Origin: Caldalkalibacillus uzonensis
GTDB taxonomy: Bacteria > Bacillota > Bacilli > Caldalkalibacillales > Caldalkalibacillaceae
Reading direction: 5' to 3'
DNA: 64,000 nt
Assembly: GCF_030814135.1 (NCBI RefSeq)
Contig: NZ_JAUSUQ010000001.1
Coordinates: forward strand, 248,001 to 312,000
Shown in pieces: positions 17,409 to 26,506 of this stretch (positions within the stretch are counted from its first letter, which is position 1; the number at the start of each line of letters is the position of its first letter). A program made the position numbers and the translations under genes. Below the pieces are notes generated by a model, which did no database searches, was not told the DNA's origin, and saw only the letters and a list, made by a program, of their open reading frames with translations.

Positions 17409-17594
17409 TTAGCTGTGGAAGAGGAGCAGCTTTCCTGTCGGTGAAACAACCCGGTGGGTCTCTTCCCAATAATTTTTTTCTTTTAAAATCTGTTCCCCAA
17501 TTTCCTTGGCTTGTTGGTCATCATTGGCTTCAAATGTGTCGTCCAGAAGCTTTTCCCCTGTTTTTGAAAAAACAGTCACATGGTAGGTTTTCAT
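17409..17594 (-). CDS. YhzD-like small protein (61 aa)
   Basis: Homologue of the Bacillus YhzD family, small proteins of unknown function. It has the typical pattern MKTYHVTVFSKTGEKLLDD, an acidic helix with AKEIGEQIL, and the invariant-looking end HRVVSPTGKLLLFH. ATG 17594 follows GAGGAGGAG. It lies between menE and the dioxygenase pseudogene on the same strand; no functional link to either is evident. Confidence 0.82.
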   Translation of the reverse strand: MKTYHVTVFSKTGEKLLDDTFEANDDQQAKEIGEQILKEKNYWEETHRVVSPTGKLLLFHS

Positions 17595-17711
17595 CGGACT
17601 CTCCTCCTCGTACTGTCCCGCCGGTATTTGTAAGCATTGGCATTTATCACGCCCAGAGTGGTTACTAACTATTTTATCCAATCATCATCGGCCTGTAAAT
17701 ACGGGCAGAAG

Positions 17712-19229
17712 CTACCCTTGCGCCCCAGGCTGCCTTTCCTGCTGCACGAGGGAACGGAGCTCCCTTCTCAGTAATTTGTTGGAGGCATTGCGGGGCAGCT
17801 GGCTGACAAAATAAATCTTTTTAGGCACTTTATAGCGGGCCAAACGTTGTGTGCAGTAAGCAACCAACTCTGCTTCTGTCAGTGTGGCCCCCTCCCTTGT
17901 GACAATAAAAGCCACGGGAACTGCCCCCCACTTAGGATCAGGGGCTGCTGTCACACCTGCTTCCTTGACGTCTGGATGGGCCAATAAAGCAGACTCTACT
18001 TCAGCCGGGTACACATTTTCACCACCGGAGATGATCAGGTCGTTTCGGCGGTCCACCACATATAAAAAGCCATCTTCATCCACATAGCCCAGATCTCCGG
18101 TGTACAGCCACCCATCCTGAATGGCTTGTGCAGTAGCATCCTCCCGCTTATAGTAACCTTTGGTCACATTGGGGCCTTTGACAATGATCTCCCCGATTTG
18201 TCCTGCTCCCATCTCTTGTCCGTCACTGACAATGCGCAATTGGGCAGGAAAGAGCGGTTTTCCAGCCGAGCCTACTTTAGCCAGTATGTCATCCGGGGAC
18301 AATGTCACAATTTGAGAGGCTGTCTCAGTCAGGCCATACGTCTGATAAACCGGAATCGAGCGGCTGACACACGCCTTAAGGAGGGGCAGAGGGGCCGGTC
18401 CGCCACCCAGCAACACGCAGCGCAAGTGCTCTGGATAGCGCTCAGTAGAAAGGGTGTCCAGCATGGCCGTTAACATAGCAGTGACCACGGAAATTATCGT
18501 CACCTTGTCCCGCCCAATGGCCTCATTGACACGCTGGGGATCAAACTTATCATGTAAAACAACGGTCATTCCGCAAATGACACTGCGCATTAAAATAGAC
18601 AGGCCACTGACATGAAACAGTGGCAAGCAGCACAGCCAGCGGTCATCAGCATGAAGACCCAGGTTAAGGGAGGAACCAATGGCACTCCACCAGTGATTAC
18701 CAAAGGTGAGTAAAGTCCCCTTGGGGCGGCCTGTGGTTCCTGAAGTATAGATAATGGTGTGCACATCATCCAGAGCAATGTGTTCCACAAGGCTGACCTG
18801 GTGATCATCAACCTGCCCGGCATTGACGCCATCAAGCTGGCTGTCAGCACAGATCTGGCAAGAGACTTCATCTTTCAGTTGCTCTACTTTGTCACCATAG
18901 GCAGTATCATAGATAAGGAGAGAGGCTTCCACATCATTCAGCTGCCAGGCCAATTCGGCAGGAGTTAAACGGGTGTTTAACGGGACAATGACCGCACCAA
19001 GATAGCTGATAGCATGAATCAGCTCCACTGTTAGCAGACGGTTAGTCATTAACAGGGCGACATGGTCGCCCCGTCTCACACCCAAACCAGCTAAGAAATA
19101 AGCCAAACGGCGTGCCCGTTGGTTTAATTCCCCGAACGTCACTTGCTCTCCATCACCTACGACAGCAGTTCGTCCCGGGGTTAATAAGGCTCTTTGTTTT
19201 AACCAGAACGGCATGGTTTGTTCAGTCAT
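17712..19229 (-). CDS. menE: o-Succinylbenzoate-CoA ligase
   Basis: Acyl-adenylate-forming ligase that activates o-succinylbenzoate for menaquinone synthesis. The 505 residues are full length. The AMP-binding P-loop TIIYTSGTTGRPKGTLLTF, YQTYGLTETASQ, the LYTGDLGYVDEDGFLY hinge and the C-terminal lysine region ARYKVPKKIYFV are all present. It is the last gene of menF-D-H-B-E, 18 bases after menB. The start ATG has only a weak site (GGTGA). The menC gene, which usually follows menE in Bacillus, is not here. Confidence 0.93.
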   Translation of the reverse strand: MTEQTMPFWLKQRALLTPGRTAVVGDGEQVTFGELNQRARRLAYFLAGLGVRRGDHVALLMTNRLLTVELIHAISYLGAVIVPLNTRLTPAELAWQLNDVEASLLIYDTAYGDKVEQLKDEVSCQICADSQLDGVNAGQVDDHQVSLVEHIALDDVHTIIYTSGTTGRPKGTLLTFGNHWWSAIGSSLNLGLHADDRWLCCLPLFHVSGLSILMRSVICGMTVVLHDKFDPQRVNEAIGRDKVTIISVVTAMLTAMLDTLSTERYPEHLRCVLLGGGPAPLPLLKACVSRSIPVYQTYGLTETASQIVTLSPDDILAKVGSAGKPLFPAQLRIVSDGQEMGAGQIGEIIVKGPNVTKGYYKREDATAQAIQDGWLYTGDLGYVDEDGFLYVVDRRNDLIISGGENVYPAEVESALLAHPDVKEAGVTAAPDPKWGAVPVAFIVTREGATLTEAELVAYCTQRLARYKVPKKIYFVSQLPRNASNKLLRRELRSLVQQERQPGAQG

Positions 19230-19247
19230 TTATTCATCACCATCGGC

Positions 19248-20066
19248 TTATGGAAAACGGGGGAACTTGGAGAAGTCCGGCTTACGTTTTTCTTTAAAGG
19301 CATCTCTGCCTTCTTTGGCCTCATCAGTTGTGTAATACAGCAGTGTGGCATCCCCGGCAAACTGCTGCAGCCCGGCCAATCCGTCTGTATCCGCATTGAA
19401 GGAAGCTTTCAGGAAGCGGATGGCTGTCGGGCTCTTCTCCAGGATCTCCTTGGCCCACTTAACCGTTTCTTCCTCCAGTTTTTCAAGGGGAACAACGGCA
19501 TTAACTAGCCCCATCTCCAATGCTTCTTGAGCGTTATACTGACGGCATAAATACCATATCTCCCGTGCTTTTTTGTGGCCGACAATACGAGCCAGATAAT
19601 TGGCGCCATAGCCTGCGTCAAAGCTGCCCACTTTGGGACCGGTTTGACCAAAAATGGCGTTGTCAGCAGCAATGGTTAAATCGCAAACAACATGGAGGAC
19701 GTGTCCCCCACCGATCGCGTAACCAGCCACCATGGCAATGACTGGTTTAGGAATGACACGTATCAAGCGCTGCAAGTCCAGGACATTGAGGCGTGGAATT
19801 TTATCTCCGCCTACATAACCCCCATGTCCGCGTACTTTCTGATCCCCGCCGGAGCAAAACGCCTTGTCCCCGGCCCCAGTCAAAATAATGACGCCAATGT
19901 CGGCATCGTCGCGGGCCACCGTAAAAGCATGGATCAGTTCATTCACCGTTTCCGGCCGGAACGCGTTGCGTACCTCCGGACGGTTAATGGTAATTTTGGC
20001 AATGCCTTCATAGGTTTCATAAATAATGTCTTCATACTCACCCTGTCTCTTCCACTCAATACTCAT
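19248..20066 (-). CDS. menB: 1,4-Dihydroxy-2-naphthoyl-CoA synthase
   Basis: Crotonase-fold enzyme that closes the second ring in menaquinone synthesis. The 272 residues show [17 protein letters not shown], the oxyanion-hole segment [20 protein letters not shown] and the family-specific [21 protein letters not shown] 20066 is preferred to the GTG nine bases earlier because GGAAGG is spaced 8 bases from it. It sits between menH (43-base gap) and menE. Confidence 0.96.
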   Translation of the reverse strand: MSIEWKRQGEYEDIIYETYEGIAKITINRPEVRNAFRPETVNELIHAFTVARDDADIGVIILTGAGDKAFCSGGDQKVRGHGGYVGGDKIPRLNVLDLQRLIRVIPKPVIAMVAGYAIGGGHVLHVVCDLTIAADNAIFGQTGPKVGSFDAGYGANYLARIVGHKKAREIWYLCRQYNAQEALEMGLVNAVVPLEKLEEETVKWAKEILEKSPTAIRFLKASFNADTDGLAGLQQFAGDATLLYYTTDEAKEGRDAFKEKRKPDFSKFPRFP

Positions 20067-20109
20067 GGTCTTCACCTTCCTTGTCCACAGTCTATTAGTT
20101 ATGTAAAGC

Positions 20110-20922
20110 TTACTGATGCTGAGAAAGATACTCCAAAACTACTTTATCAAAAATATGCGGCTTTTCCAAATGAATTGTGTGTCCCACTTCCTCAATGATT
20201 GACAGTGTAGCTTCAGGCATAAGCTGGCACATTTCTTGTGCTATGCGGCAAAACTTGTGGTCCAGAGCTCCGGCCAGCACTAGCACCGGAAAGTGAAAAC
20301 GCTTAATCGCGGACCAATAGGAGGGTTGGGCTCCGGTTCCCATCCCCCTTAAAGTGTTGGCCAAGCCCAGCGGAGATTGGCTAAGACGCTGTTCGCGGAC
20401 ATGCCTGCGAACAGCTTTTGGTAACGTTTTTTGGGTGGCAAACAAGGGAATATTTTCCCATTTGTGTACAAACGCTGCCAGACCTTCCGCTTCAATTCCC
20501 CGGGCCAAAGCATGATCCTGAATCCTTCTGGCCAGCCGCTCCTCTTCTGTTTTTAATCCTGGTGAGGTACTTTCCAGGACCATACTTTTGACTTTATGTT
20601 GGTATTGGCTCGCAAAGGCAATAGCCACTCTTCCACCCATGGAATAACCCAGGACATGGGCCTGGCTTACCTTCAATTGTTCCAGGACAGCATATAAGTC
20701 CTGAACAACATAAGCCATTCTGTAACGGTTATCATCTTCAGGGGCATCACTCTTGCCATGACCTAGCAAGTCAATGGCCATGGTCGTGAAGAAGCGGCTC
20801 CAGGTAGGAATAAAAGGGTCCCAGCTGTGCTTACTGCCAGTAAAACCGTGCAGAAGAAGCAAGGCAGGTCCATTACCCTTCACTTCAATGTCATACTGAA
20901 CGCCGTTTACCTCGATTTTCAT
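20110..20922 (-). CDS. menH: SHCHC synthase (MenH), alpha/beta hydrolase
   Basis: Eliminates pyruvate from SEPHCHC in menaquinone synthesis. The 270 residues form an alpha/beta hydrolase with the oxyanion HGFTGS near residue 25, nucleophile elbow GYSMGG (Ser about 95), Asp in LAGALDHKF and His in [11 protein letters not shown]. Its ATG overlaps the menD stop by four bases (ATGA), so the two are translationally coupled. Position in the operon makes MenH far more likely than an unrelated esterase. Confidence 0.92.
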   Translation of the reverse strand: MKIEVNGVQYDIEVKGNGPALLLLHGFTGSKHSWDPFIPTWSRFFTTMAIDLLGHGKSDAPEDDNRYRMAYVVQDLYAVLEQLKVSQAHVLGYSMGGRVAIAFASQYQHKVKSMVLESTSPGLKTEEERLARRIQDHALARGIEAEGLAAFVHKWENIPLFATQKTLPKAVRRHVREQRLSQSPLGLANTLRGMGTGAQPSYWSAIKRFHFPVLVLAGALDHKFCRIAQEMCQLMPEATLSIIEEVGHTIHLEKPHIFDKVVLEYLSQHQ

Positions 20923-22757
20923 TTATCTTCCACCTTAGGTATTCGATCAGCTATGGCGACAGAGACCGCTTGCCATATCCGGTGGTGCATGTTGACATTG
21001 CTCTTGCGTTCTGTGGGTATTTCTATGACGTGTAAACCCTTGCTGCTAACGGCCGAGGAGAACGCTTCCCTGAACGCTGGCCAAGAATCAATCCGGGTAA
21101 ACGAACCGCCATACATGGTGGCTGCATGGCGGTACTCAAGCCCCAGAGGAGTCCCGAACAAGGTTTCAAAGTAGCGCGGATGGCCGGCTTGGGGGAGGAA
21201 GGAAAAGATGCCTCCCCCATCATTGTTGACAAGGATAATGGTCAGATCAAGGTCGTAAAGCTTGGCAGGTAACAAGCCATTTAAATCATGATAGAAAGAC
21301 AAATCACCAAGCACAAGCACAACCGGCTCTTTGCTCACACTGCTGGCCCCAAGGGCGCTAGAGATCAGGCCGTCAATCCCGTTTGTCCCCCGGTTGCCCA
21401 AGAGACGCACCTGTTTTGTCACTGAAGGAAAGAATGTGTCCAAATCACGTACCGGCATACTGTTGCCCACATATAAAAGGGAAGGATCAGGTAAGAGTTT
21501 TGCCAACTCCTCAAAGACCCGGCCTTCAAAGAGAGCATCAAACCGCTCCATTTCCTCCCTGATCGCCTGTCTTGTGAGCCGGTTGACCGCTTGCCACTTC
21601 GATAACCAACGGGAGGAATCTCCCCCTTTCTCTCCAGCGGGCCGGTGCTGGCTAACAACCCTTAACAGCGCTTCACATAACCATTTTGGTTCGGCATAAA
21701 TCATCTCTGTTGCCAAATGGGCAGGATCCCGCCAGGCTGTGCCGTCATCCACAACAAGATGCTGGCTGCCCCGATGAAGCTGGACAAACTGCAAGTAAGG
21801 CTTGGAAACGGGCATGGCCCCAAAACGCAGAATCAGATCAGGCTTTAATGCTTTTGCCGCCAGGCCGTCACGCAAAAAGGCATCGTAGGCATCAATCACG
21901 ACAGGAGATGCCTGTTCCCCACTGCGCAAATTGGACAAAGGATCGGCCAAAAGAGGATATGATAACTGTTCAGCAAGGGCAATCATTTCCTCACGGAAAC
22001 AAGTATTGGTGAGCGGTCCGCAAACAATCATACCCCTTGATGCGGAGAGCAGCTTGTCTGCTAGCACTTCCACATCCTGTTCAGGGAGCATTCTCACTCC
22101 TTCTGTCACATGTCCTTGAGAGAGGGCAGCCGGGCTTGAGCTAACAACCCCGTTTCCAATTTGGGGTGTAACCGGTAATTCCTGCTCTCCACCCGCAGCC
22201 GAAAGGGCAGAAAAATCGGGAACCAAAGGCTCCCTGAAGGGAAAATTAAGATGGACAGGTCCCGCAGGTGATGAACAGGCGGCTGCCACTGCCCGTCTGG
22301 CAGTCGTCTGTACATAACGTACAAGAGAAGGTGACGATTCAGGTACAGCCATTTCCATAAACCATTTCACATGCTTAGCAAACATATCTGACTGGTTAAT
22401 GGTTTGGGGCGCCCCCACATCCCTTAATTCATGGGGACGATCTGCTGTCAGGACAATTAAAGGAATACGCCCATAAAAAGCTTCAACCACGGCCGGATAA
22501 TAATTGGCCGCGGCTGATCCCGATGTGCACAGGAGGGCGACAGGATGTCCTGAGGACTTAGCCATGCCAAGGGCGAAATATCCGGCGGAGCGTTCATCAA
22601 CATGAACCCACAGCTTCATATTGCCATACTCCGCTAAAGTCATGGCCAAAGGTGTTGACCGGGATCCCGGGCTGATCACCACATGGTGGACACCACTTTG
22701 GTATAATTGATCAACAAAAGCATGTATATAAACAGACGCTTCCTGGTTCGTCCTCAT
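20919..22757 (-). CDS. menD: SEPHCHC synthase (2-succinyl-5-enolpyruvyl-6-hydroxy-3-cyclohexene-1-carboxylate synthase)
   Basis: Thiamine-diphosphate enzyme joining 2-oxoglutarate to isochorismate. The 612 residues show SPGSRSTPLAMTLAEYG at the N-terminus, CTSGSAAANYYPAV, RPHELRDVGAPQTINQ and the C-terminal ThDP-binding VLGDLSFYHDLNGLL followed by VNNDGGGIFSFLPQ. It overlaps menF upstream and menH downstream, each by four bases. Confidence 0.96.
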   Translation of the reverse strand: MRTNQEASVYIHAFVDQLYQSGVHHVVISPGSRSTPLAMTLAEYGNMKLWVHVDERSAGYFALGMAKSSGHPVALLCTSGSAAANYYPAVVEAFYGRIPLIVLTADRPHELRDVGAPQTINQSDMFAKHVKWFMEMAVPESSPSLVRYVQTTARRAVAAACSSPAGPVHLNFPFREPLVPDFSALSAAGGEQELPVTPQIGNGVVSSSPAALSQGHVTEGVRMLPEQDVEVLADKLLSASRGMIVCGPLTNTCFREEMIALAEQLSYPLLADPLSNLRSGEQASPVVIDAYDAFLRDGLAAKALKPDLILRFGAMPVSKPYLQFVQLHRGSQHLVVDDGTAWRDPAHLATEMIYAEPKWLCEALLRVVSQHRPAGEKGGDSSRWLSKWQAVNRLTRQAIREEMERFDALFEGRVFEELAKLLPDPSLLYVGNSMPVRDLDTFFPSVTKQVRLLGNRGTNGIDGLISSALGASSVSKEPVVLVLGDLSFYHDLNGLLPAKLYDLDLTIILVNNDGGGIFSFLPQAGHPRYFETLFGTPLGLEYRHAATMYGGSFTRIDSWPAFREAFSSAVSSKGLHVIEIPTERKSNVNMHHRIWQAVSVAIADRIPKVEDK

Positions 22758-24163
22758 TCACAATGCCCTCCCAATGCTAATAACATGGGCTTCAGTTTGA
22801 TCAGTGTTTCCTCGTATTCAGATTGGGGGTCGGAATCTTCCACTATACCACAGCCTGCAAAAAGAGTTGCCGTTCTATGTCTGATTAAAGCGGAACGTAT
22901 GGCGACCACAAATTCACCGTCCCCATGGTAATCAATCCACCCGATAGGAGCTGCATACCAACCCCTGTCAATATTCTCCAAATCACGGATGCGCCGGACG
23001 GCTTCTGCTTGTGGGTAACCACCTAGAGCAGGCGTGGGGTGCAGGGCTTCAACCATGTTTAACAGGGAGACATTTTTTTTGGCTTGTCCCCAAACAGGGG
23101 TATATAAATGCTGAATTTGGTTGGTTTTATAGATACCCGGTTCCCCAGGCACATCCACCACTGTGCATACATCCCCAAGCGCTTGTTTGATCATTTGCAC
23201 AACAATCTGATGTTCAATTCGGTTTTTGGGATCATGTAACAAAGCATGGCTTAAGGCCAGATCCTCTTCTAGGGTTTGTCCCCGCTTGATTGACCCGGCC
23301 AAGCATGTGGATAAAACATGACCCCCTTTCTTTTTGATTAAACGCTCAGGCGTGGCACCCACAAAGCAGCTTTCTCCCTTTTCAATGGAGAAAACATAGC
23401 TGGACGTTTGACTTTGGCGCAAACGGTCAAGTATGGGTTCGGGGTGAAAGGCACTTTTACTCTCCACCTCCACACTGCGGGCCAGAACCACTTTTTGTAA
23501 GAGACCTTGCTCAATCTGAGCAATAGCCTGTTCTACGCTGTTTAACCATGCTTGCCGACCATGTTCACGAACGCTCACTGCCACCGGCTTGTCCTTTGTT
23601 GAGAGGTTGAAACACATACTGCGGTGGATCAACTGTTCTTTTAACCCGTTGAGCTGCTCCCATGTGTCGGACAATGTATCCCCAGGATCAATACAGTAAT
23701 TGACAGTTAGATAAGTCTCATTCTTGATCCGGGTCAGCAGAAATTGAGGTAGAGTGAAAGAAGCCGCTTTGAAGTTTTTCCAAAGAGAGGAGGATGGCTT
23801 GTGGGGATCAAATGAGAATCCTCCCAAGAGAAGAGGCCCTGTTCCCCTCACTTCAGCTTCGGCATGTACAAAGGCGTTGGCCGTTAGCTGCTCCCATTCT
23901 CTGGTCACATCTTTAAAGCGGGTGTGTTCGACAGATTCAATTTTTGCAGCCGCTCCCAAACCAACAAACGTCAGCTCCTCATCAGGCACCGACCAGTACA
24001 AACGCTGGCCATGAAACCATTCACTGGCGGCGGCATAAAAAGAGAGGGGATCTAGCGGCCCGATGCGCATCACCTGGCTGACAAGTGCCGGACGCCTTGT
24101 CTTTTGCGCATGTTTCATCCCCTGCACATGTGGATCATGTATATCTAGCTGCAGACGGATCAC
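22754..24163 (-). CDS. menF: Isochorismate synthase
   Basis: First committed enzyme of menaquinone synthesis, converting chorismate to isochorismate. About 469 residues of the chorismate-binding fold: KVVLARSVEVES, FVGATPERLIKK, STCLAGSIKRG, HPTPALGGYPQAEAV and the C-terminal AGCGIVEDSDPQSEYEET. The start is uncertain. ATG 24184 is in frame, but AGAGGAG lies between it and GTG 24163, which then has 8-base spacing, so I use GTG. Transcribed from the promoter at 24247-24276, divergent to menA. Confidence 0.93.
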   Translation of the reverse strand: MIRLQLDIHDPHVQGMKHAQKTRRPALVSQVMRIGPLDPLSFYAAASEWFHGQRLYWSVPDEELTFVGLGAAAKIESVEHTRFKDVTREWEQLTANAFVHAEAEVRGTGPLLLGGFSFDPHKPSSSLWKNFKAASFTLPQFLLTRIKNETYLTVNYCIDPGDTLSDTWEQLNGLKEQLIHRSMCFNLSTKDKPVAVSVREHGRQAWLNSVEQAIAQIEQGLLQKVVLARSVEVESKSAFHPEPILDRLRQSQTSSYVFSIEKGESCFVGATPERLIKKKGGHVLSTCLAGSIKRGQTLEEDLALSHALLHDPKNRIEHQIVVQMIKQALGDVCTVVDVPGEPGIYKTNQIQHLYTPVWGQAKKNVSLLNMVEALHPTPALGGYPQAEAVRRIRDLENIDRGWYAAPIGWIDYHGDGEFVVAIRSALIRHRTATLFAGCGIVEDSDPQSEYEETLIKLKPMLLALGGHCE

Positions 24164-24246
24164 CACAACTTCTCCTCTCACCATATTCCGACTCTGTCAT
24201 CTATAATCACTGTCATCTGTAAACACATGGCAAACTATTTTACTAC

Positions 24247-24276
24247 AGAATACACCTACCCATCTTTAATTGTCAA
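24247..24276 (-). promoter_or_regulatory. menFDHBE operon promoter
   Basis: Minus strand TTGACA (24276-24271), 18 bases, TATTCT (24252-24247), about 85 bases upstream of the menF start. Confidence 0.78.
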
Positions 24277-24315
24277 CAAGGCGGGAGCTGGCAATATCTT
24301 TTCCGGTTGAAAGTA

Positions 24316-24344
24316 TTGACAGCATGAATTCGTTTTCCTAAACT
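24316..24344 (+). promoter_or_regulatory. menA promoter
   Basis: TTGACA (24316-24321), 17 bases, TAAACT (24339-24344). The two divergent men promoters are back to back, with their -35 boxes about 40 bases apart. Confidence 0.8.
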
Positions 24345-24382
24345 TTAAGAGACACTAGGGCTAGATTAAGGAGAGAATCACT

Positions 24383-25315
24383 GTGGAACCGCGTGTTGAA
24401 CATACTACTCCGACCTCTTTTTCATCGCGCCGCAAGCCTGTCCACTGGAGAGTATGGTGGAAACTGTTACGCCCCCATACCTTGACAGCCTCCATCATTC
24501 CGGTGGTGATTGGTACTGCCTTAACGTTGGAGGTAACGACGATCAACTGGAGCTTGTTTGCTGCCATGCTTTTGGCATCTATATTAATTCAATCGGCTAC
24601 CAACATGTTTAATGAATACTATGATTTCAAGCGTGGGCTGGATACAAAGGAATCAGTCGGAATTGGCGGTGCCATTGTGCGTGAGGGAATCCGGCCCCAG
24701 GTTATTCTCAACCTGGCCATTATTCTCTTTGCCGTTTCGGTTTTGTTAGGAGTTTATATTTGTATGAACAGCAGCTGGTGGGTGGCAGTAATCGGTAGTA
24801 TCAGCATGGCTATTGGTTATTTTTACACAGGGGGACCTTATCCTATTGCCTACTCACCCTTTGGTGAATTGGCAGCCGGGGTGTTTATGGGTCCTGTCAT
24901 TATATTGCTGGCCTTTTATATCCAGACTGGCACAGTCACCCTGTATAGCTTTCTGGTTTCCATTCCTATTGCTATTTTGGTTGCTGCTATCTTGTTAGCC
25001 AACAATATTCGTGATTTGGACGGAGACCGGTCTGCTGGACGGCGCACTTTAGCCATTATTGTCGGCAGGGAGAAGGCCATCCAATTGCTGGGCTTGATGT
25101 TTGTCCTGGCCTATATCTGGGCCTTGGGCCTTGTCTTATTTAGTCCTGCATCCTTCTGGATTCTGCTGGTTTTGTTAAGTATCCCTACGGCTGTGAAAGC
25201 CGTTCGCGGATTTATCGGCAAATCAAAACCAATCGAAATGATGCCAGCAATGAAATCAACAGCACAGCTGCATATGCGTTATGGATTGTTATTAAGCATT
25301 GCCCTTTTCTTGTAA
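24383..25315 (+). CDS. menA: 1,4-Dihydroxy-2-naphthoate polyprenyltransferase
   Basis: UbiA-family membrane enzyme attaching the isoprenoid tail in menaquinone synthesis. The 310 residues have about eight to nine membrane helices. The two Asp-rich prenyl-diphosphate motifs are NEYYDFKRGLD (about residues 75-85) and NNIRDLDGDRSAGRRTLA (about 207-224). It starts at GTG 24383 after AAGGAGAG. It is transcribed away from the rest of the men genes, which keeps the membrane step under separate control. Confidence 0.93.
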   Translation: MEPRVEHTTPTSFSSRRKPVHWRVWWKLLRPHTLTASIIPVVIGTALTLEVTTINWSLFAAMLLASILIQSATNMFNEYYDFKRGLDTKESVGIGGAIVREGIRPQVILNLAIILFAVSVLLGVYICMNSSWWVAVIGSISMAIGYFYTGGPYPIAYSPFGELAAGVFMGPVIILLAFYIQTGTVTLYSFLVSIPIAILVAAILLANNIRDLDGDRSAGRRTLAIIVGREKAIQLLGLMFVLAYIWALGLVLFSPASFWILLVLLSIPTAVKAVRGFIGKSKPIEMMPAMKSTAQLHMRYGLLLSIALFL

Positions 25316-25409
25316 AGTACATGCTATGTACCCTATTGATTTGCCCATCGTTTTCACCTCCTCGTTCAGAAGAGCATAACACAGCCTGGTCTATCCATCC
25401 TGTTTGTTA

Positions 25410-25430
25410 AAATTGTAAGATCCACAATTT
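25410..25430. promoter_or_regulatory. LysR-type operator (T-N11-A) upstream of the GltC-like gene
   Basis: AAATGT-like arms in the form AAATTGT-N7-ACAATTT, a perfect inverted repeat containing the ATTGT-N7-ACAAT core. It lies about 70 bases upstream of the LysR gene, where autoregulators bind. TATAAT at 25443-25448 could be the -10; no good -35 fits, as expected for activator-dependent or autoregulated promoters. Confidence 0.6.
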
Positions 25431-25498
25431 ATCTTTTCAATATATAATAATGATATAAACCATCTCAATGTGAGATGAATGAGGAGGTGGATGGGAGC

Positions 25499-26404
25499 GT
25501 GGAGTTGCGTCAGTTAAAATATTTTATCGAAGTAGCCAAACGGGAACACGTCACCCATGCCGCTGATGCCCTGCATGTGGCTCAGTCTGCGGTCAGCCGG
25601 CAAATCAGCAACTTGGAAGACGAACTTGGTGTTCAGTTGTTTATCCGTGAGGGGCGCAATGTGAAACTAACGCCAGTGGGTAAACTGTTCCTGGAACATA
25701 TTGAGATAGCCCTGAGAGAGATTGATAAAGCTGTGCAGGAGGTCAAAGAATTCTTGGATCCGGAATCAGGGGTGATCCGCATTGGATTTCCCAACAGTTT
25801 GGCAGCCAATACCTTACCAAAGGTGATCTCTGCTTTTCGTGACAAGCATCCCAAAATCCGTTTCCAGTTAAGGCAAGGCATTTTGTCCACCCTAATCAAA
25901 GCGGTGGTTAAAGGAGAAATTGACCTGGCTTTTGTCGCCCCCGTGCCCACCGATCATGAATTGGTCAATGGCCATATTTTTTTCACGGAGGAGATGATGG
26001 CTATTCTGCCAGCCAATCATCCCTTGACCGATCAGGATGCTCTTCGCCTGGACCAGTTGCGTAAAGAGCCTTTTGTCATGTTCCGTGCCGGATTTACCTT
26101 GCGTGAAATTGTCGTCAATGCTTGTCAACAGGCTGGGTTTAAACCCCATGTTGCTTTTGAAGGAGAGGACATTGATACCATCAAAGGACTGGTCGCCGCC
26201 GGTCTGGGGGTGGCTTTGCTGCCAGAGGTAACCCTGATGGACAACATTCCCCGTGAGGCGGTCAAAATGAGAATTGCAGAGCCGCAGGTAACTCGAACCG
26301 TCGGTGTGATTACGCCTAAAAAGCGGGAGCCGGCCCCCTCCGAAAAAATCTTCTTTGAGTTTCTGCAATCGTTCTATGAAAATTTGTACCGTTTCAGGTT
26401 TTAA
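25499..26404 (+). CDS. LysR-family transcription regulator, GltC-like
   Basis: DNA-binding regulator of 301 residues. The N-terminal winged helix begins VELRQLKYFIEVAKREHVT and includes HVAQSAVSRQISNLEDELG, followed by the effector-binding domain (GVIRIGFPNSLAANTLP and GEDIDTIKGLVAAGLGVALLPE). The whole length resembles GltC, activator of glutamate synthase genes. GTG 25499 was chosen because it matches the usual MELRQLKYF start and has GAGGAGG upstream; an in-frame ATG at 25475 would bury that site. No gltAB gene is nearby, so the targets are unknown. Confidence 0.9.
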   Translation: MELRQLKYFIEVAKREHVTHAADALHVAQSAVSRQISNLEDELGVQLFIREGRNVKLTPVGKLFLEHIEIALREIDKAVQEVKEFLDPESGVIRIGFPNSLAANTLPKVISAFRDKHPKIRFQLRQGILSTLIKAVVKGEIDLAFVAPVPTDHELVNGHIFFTEEMMAILPANHPLTDQDALRLDQLRKEPFVMFRAGFTLREIVVNACQQAGFKPHVAFEGEDIDTIKGLVAAGLGVALLPEVTLMDNIPREAVKMRIAEPQVTRTVGVITPKKREPAPSEKIFFEFLQSFYENLYRFRF

Positions 26405-26426
26405 TTTGAATAAGCGCTTTAAGTAA

Positions 26427-26467
26427 AAAGACCTTCAGCGCAGCTGCTCCCGCCTGAAGGTCTTTTT
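26427..26467. terminator. Bidirectional terminator between the LysR gene and ilvD
   Basis: AAAGACCTTCAG (26427-26438) pairs with CTGAAGGTCTTT (26454-26465), with TTTTT on the right and AAAAA on the left, so it serves both convergent genes. Confidence 0.9.
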
Positions 26468-26506
26468 GACTTATGGTGATAGAACGAGCCTCGTTGGTAC
26501 CGAGGG

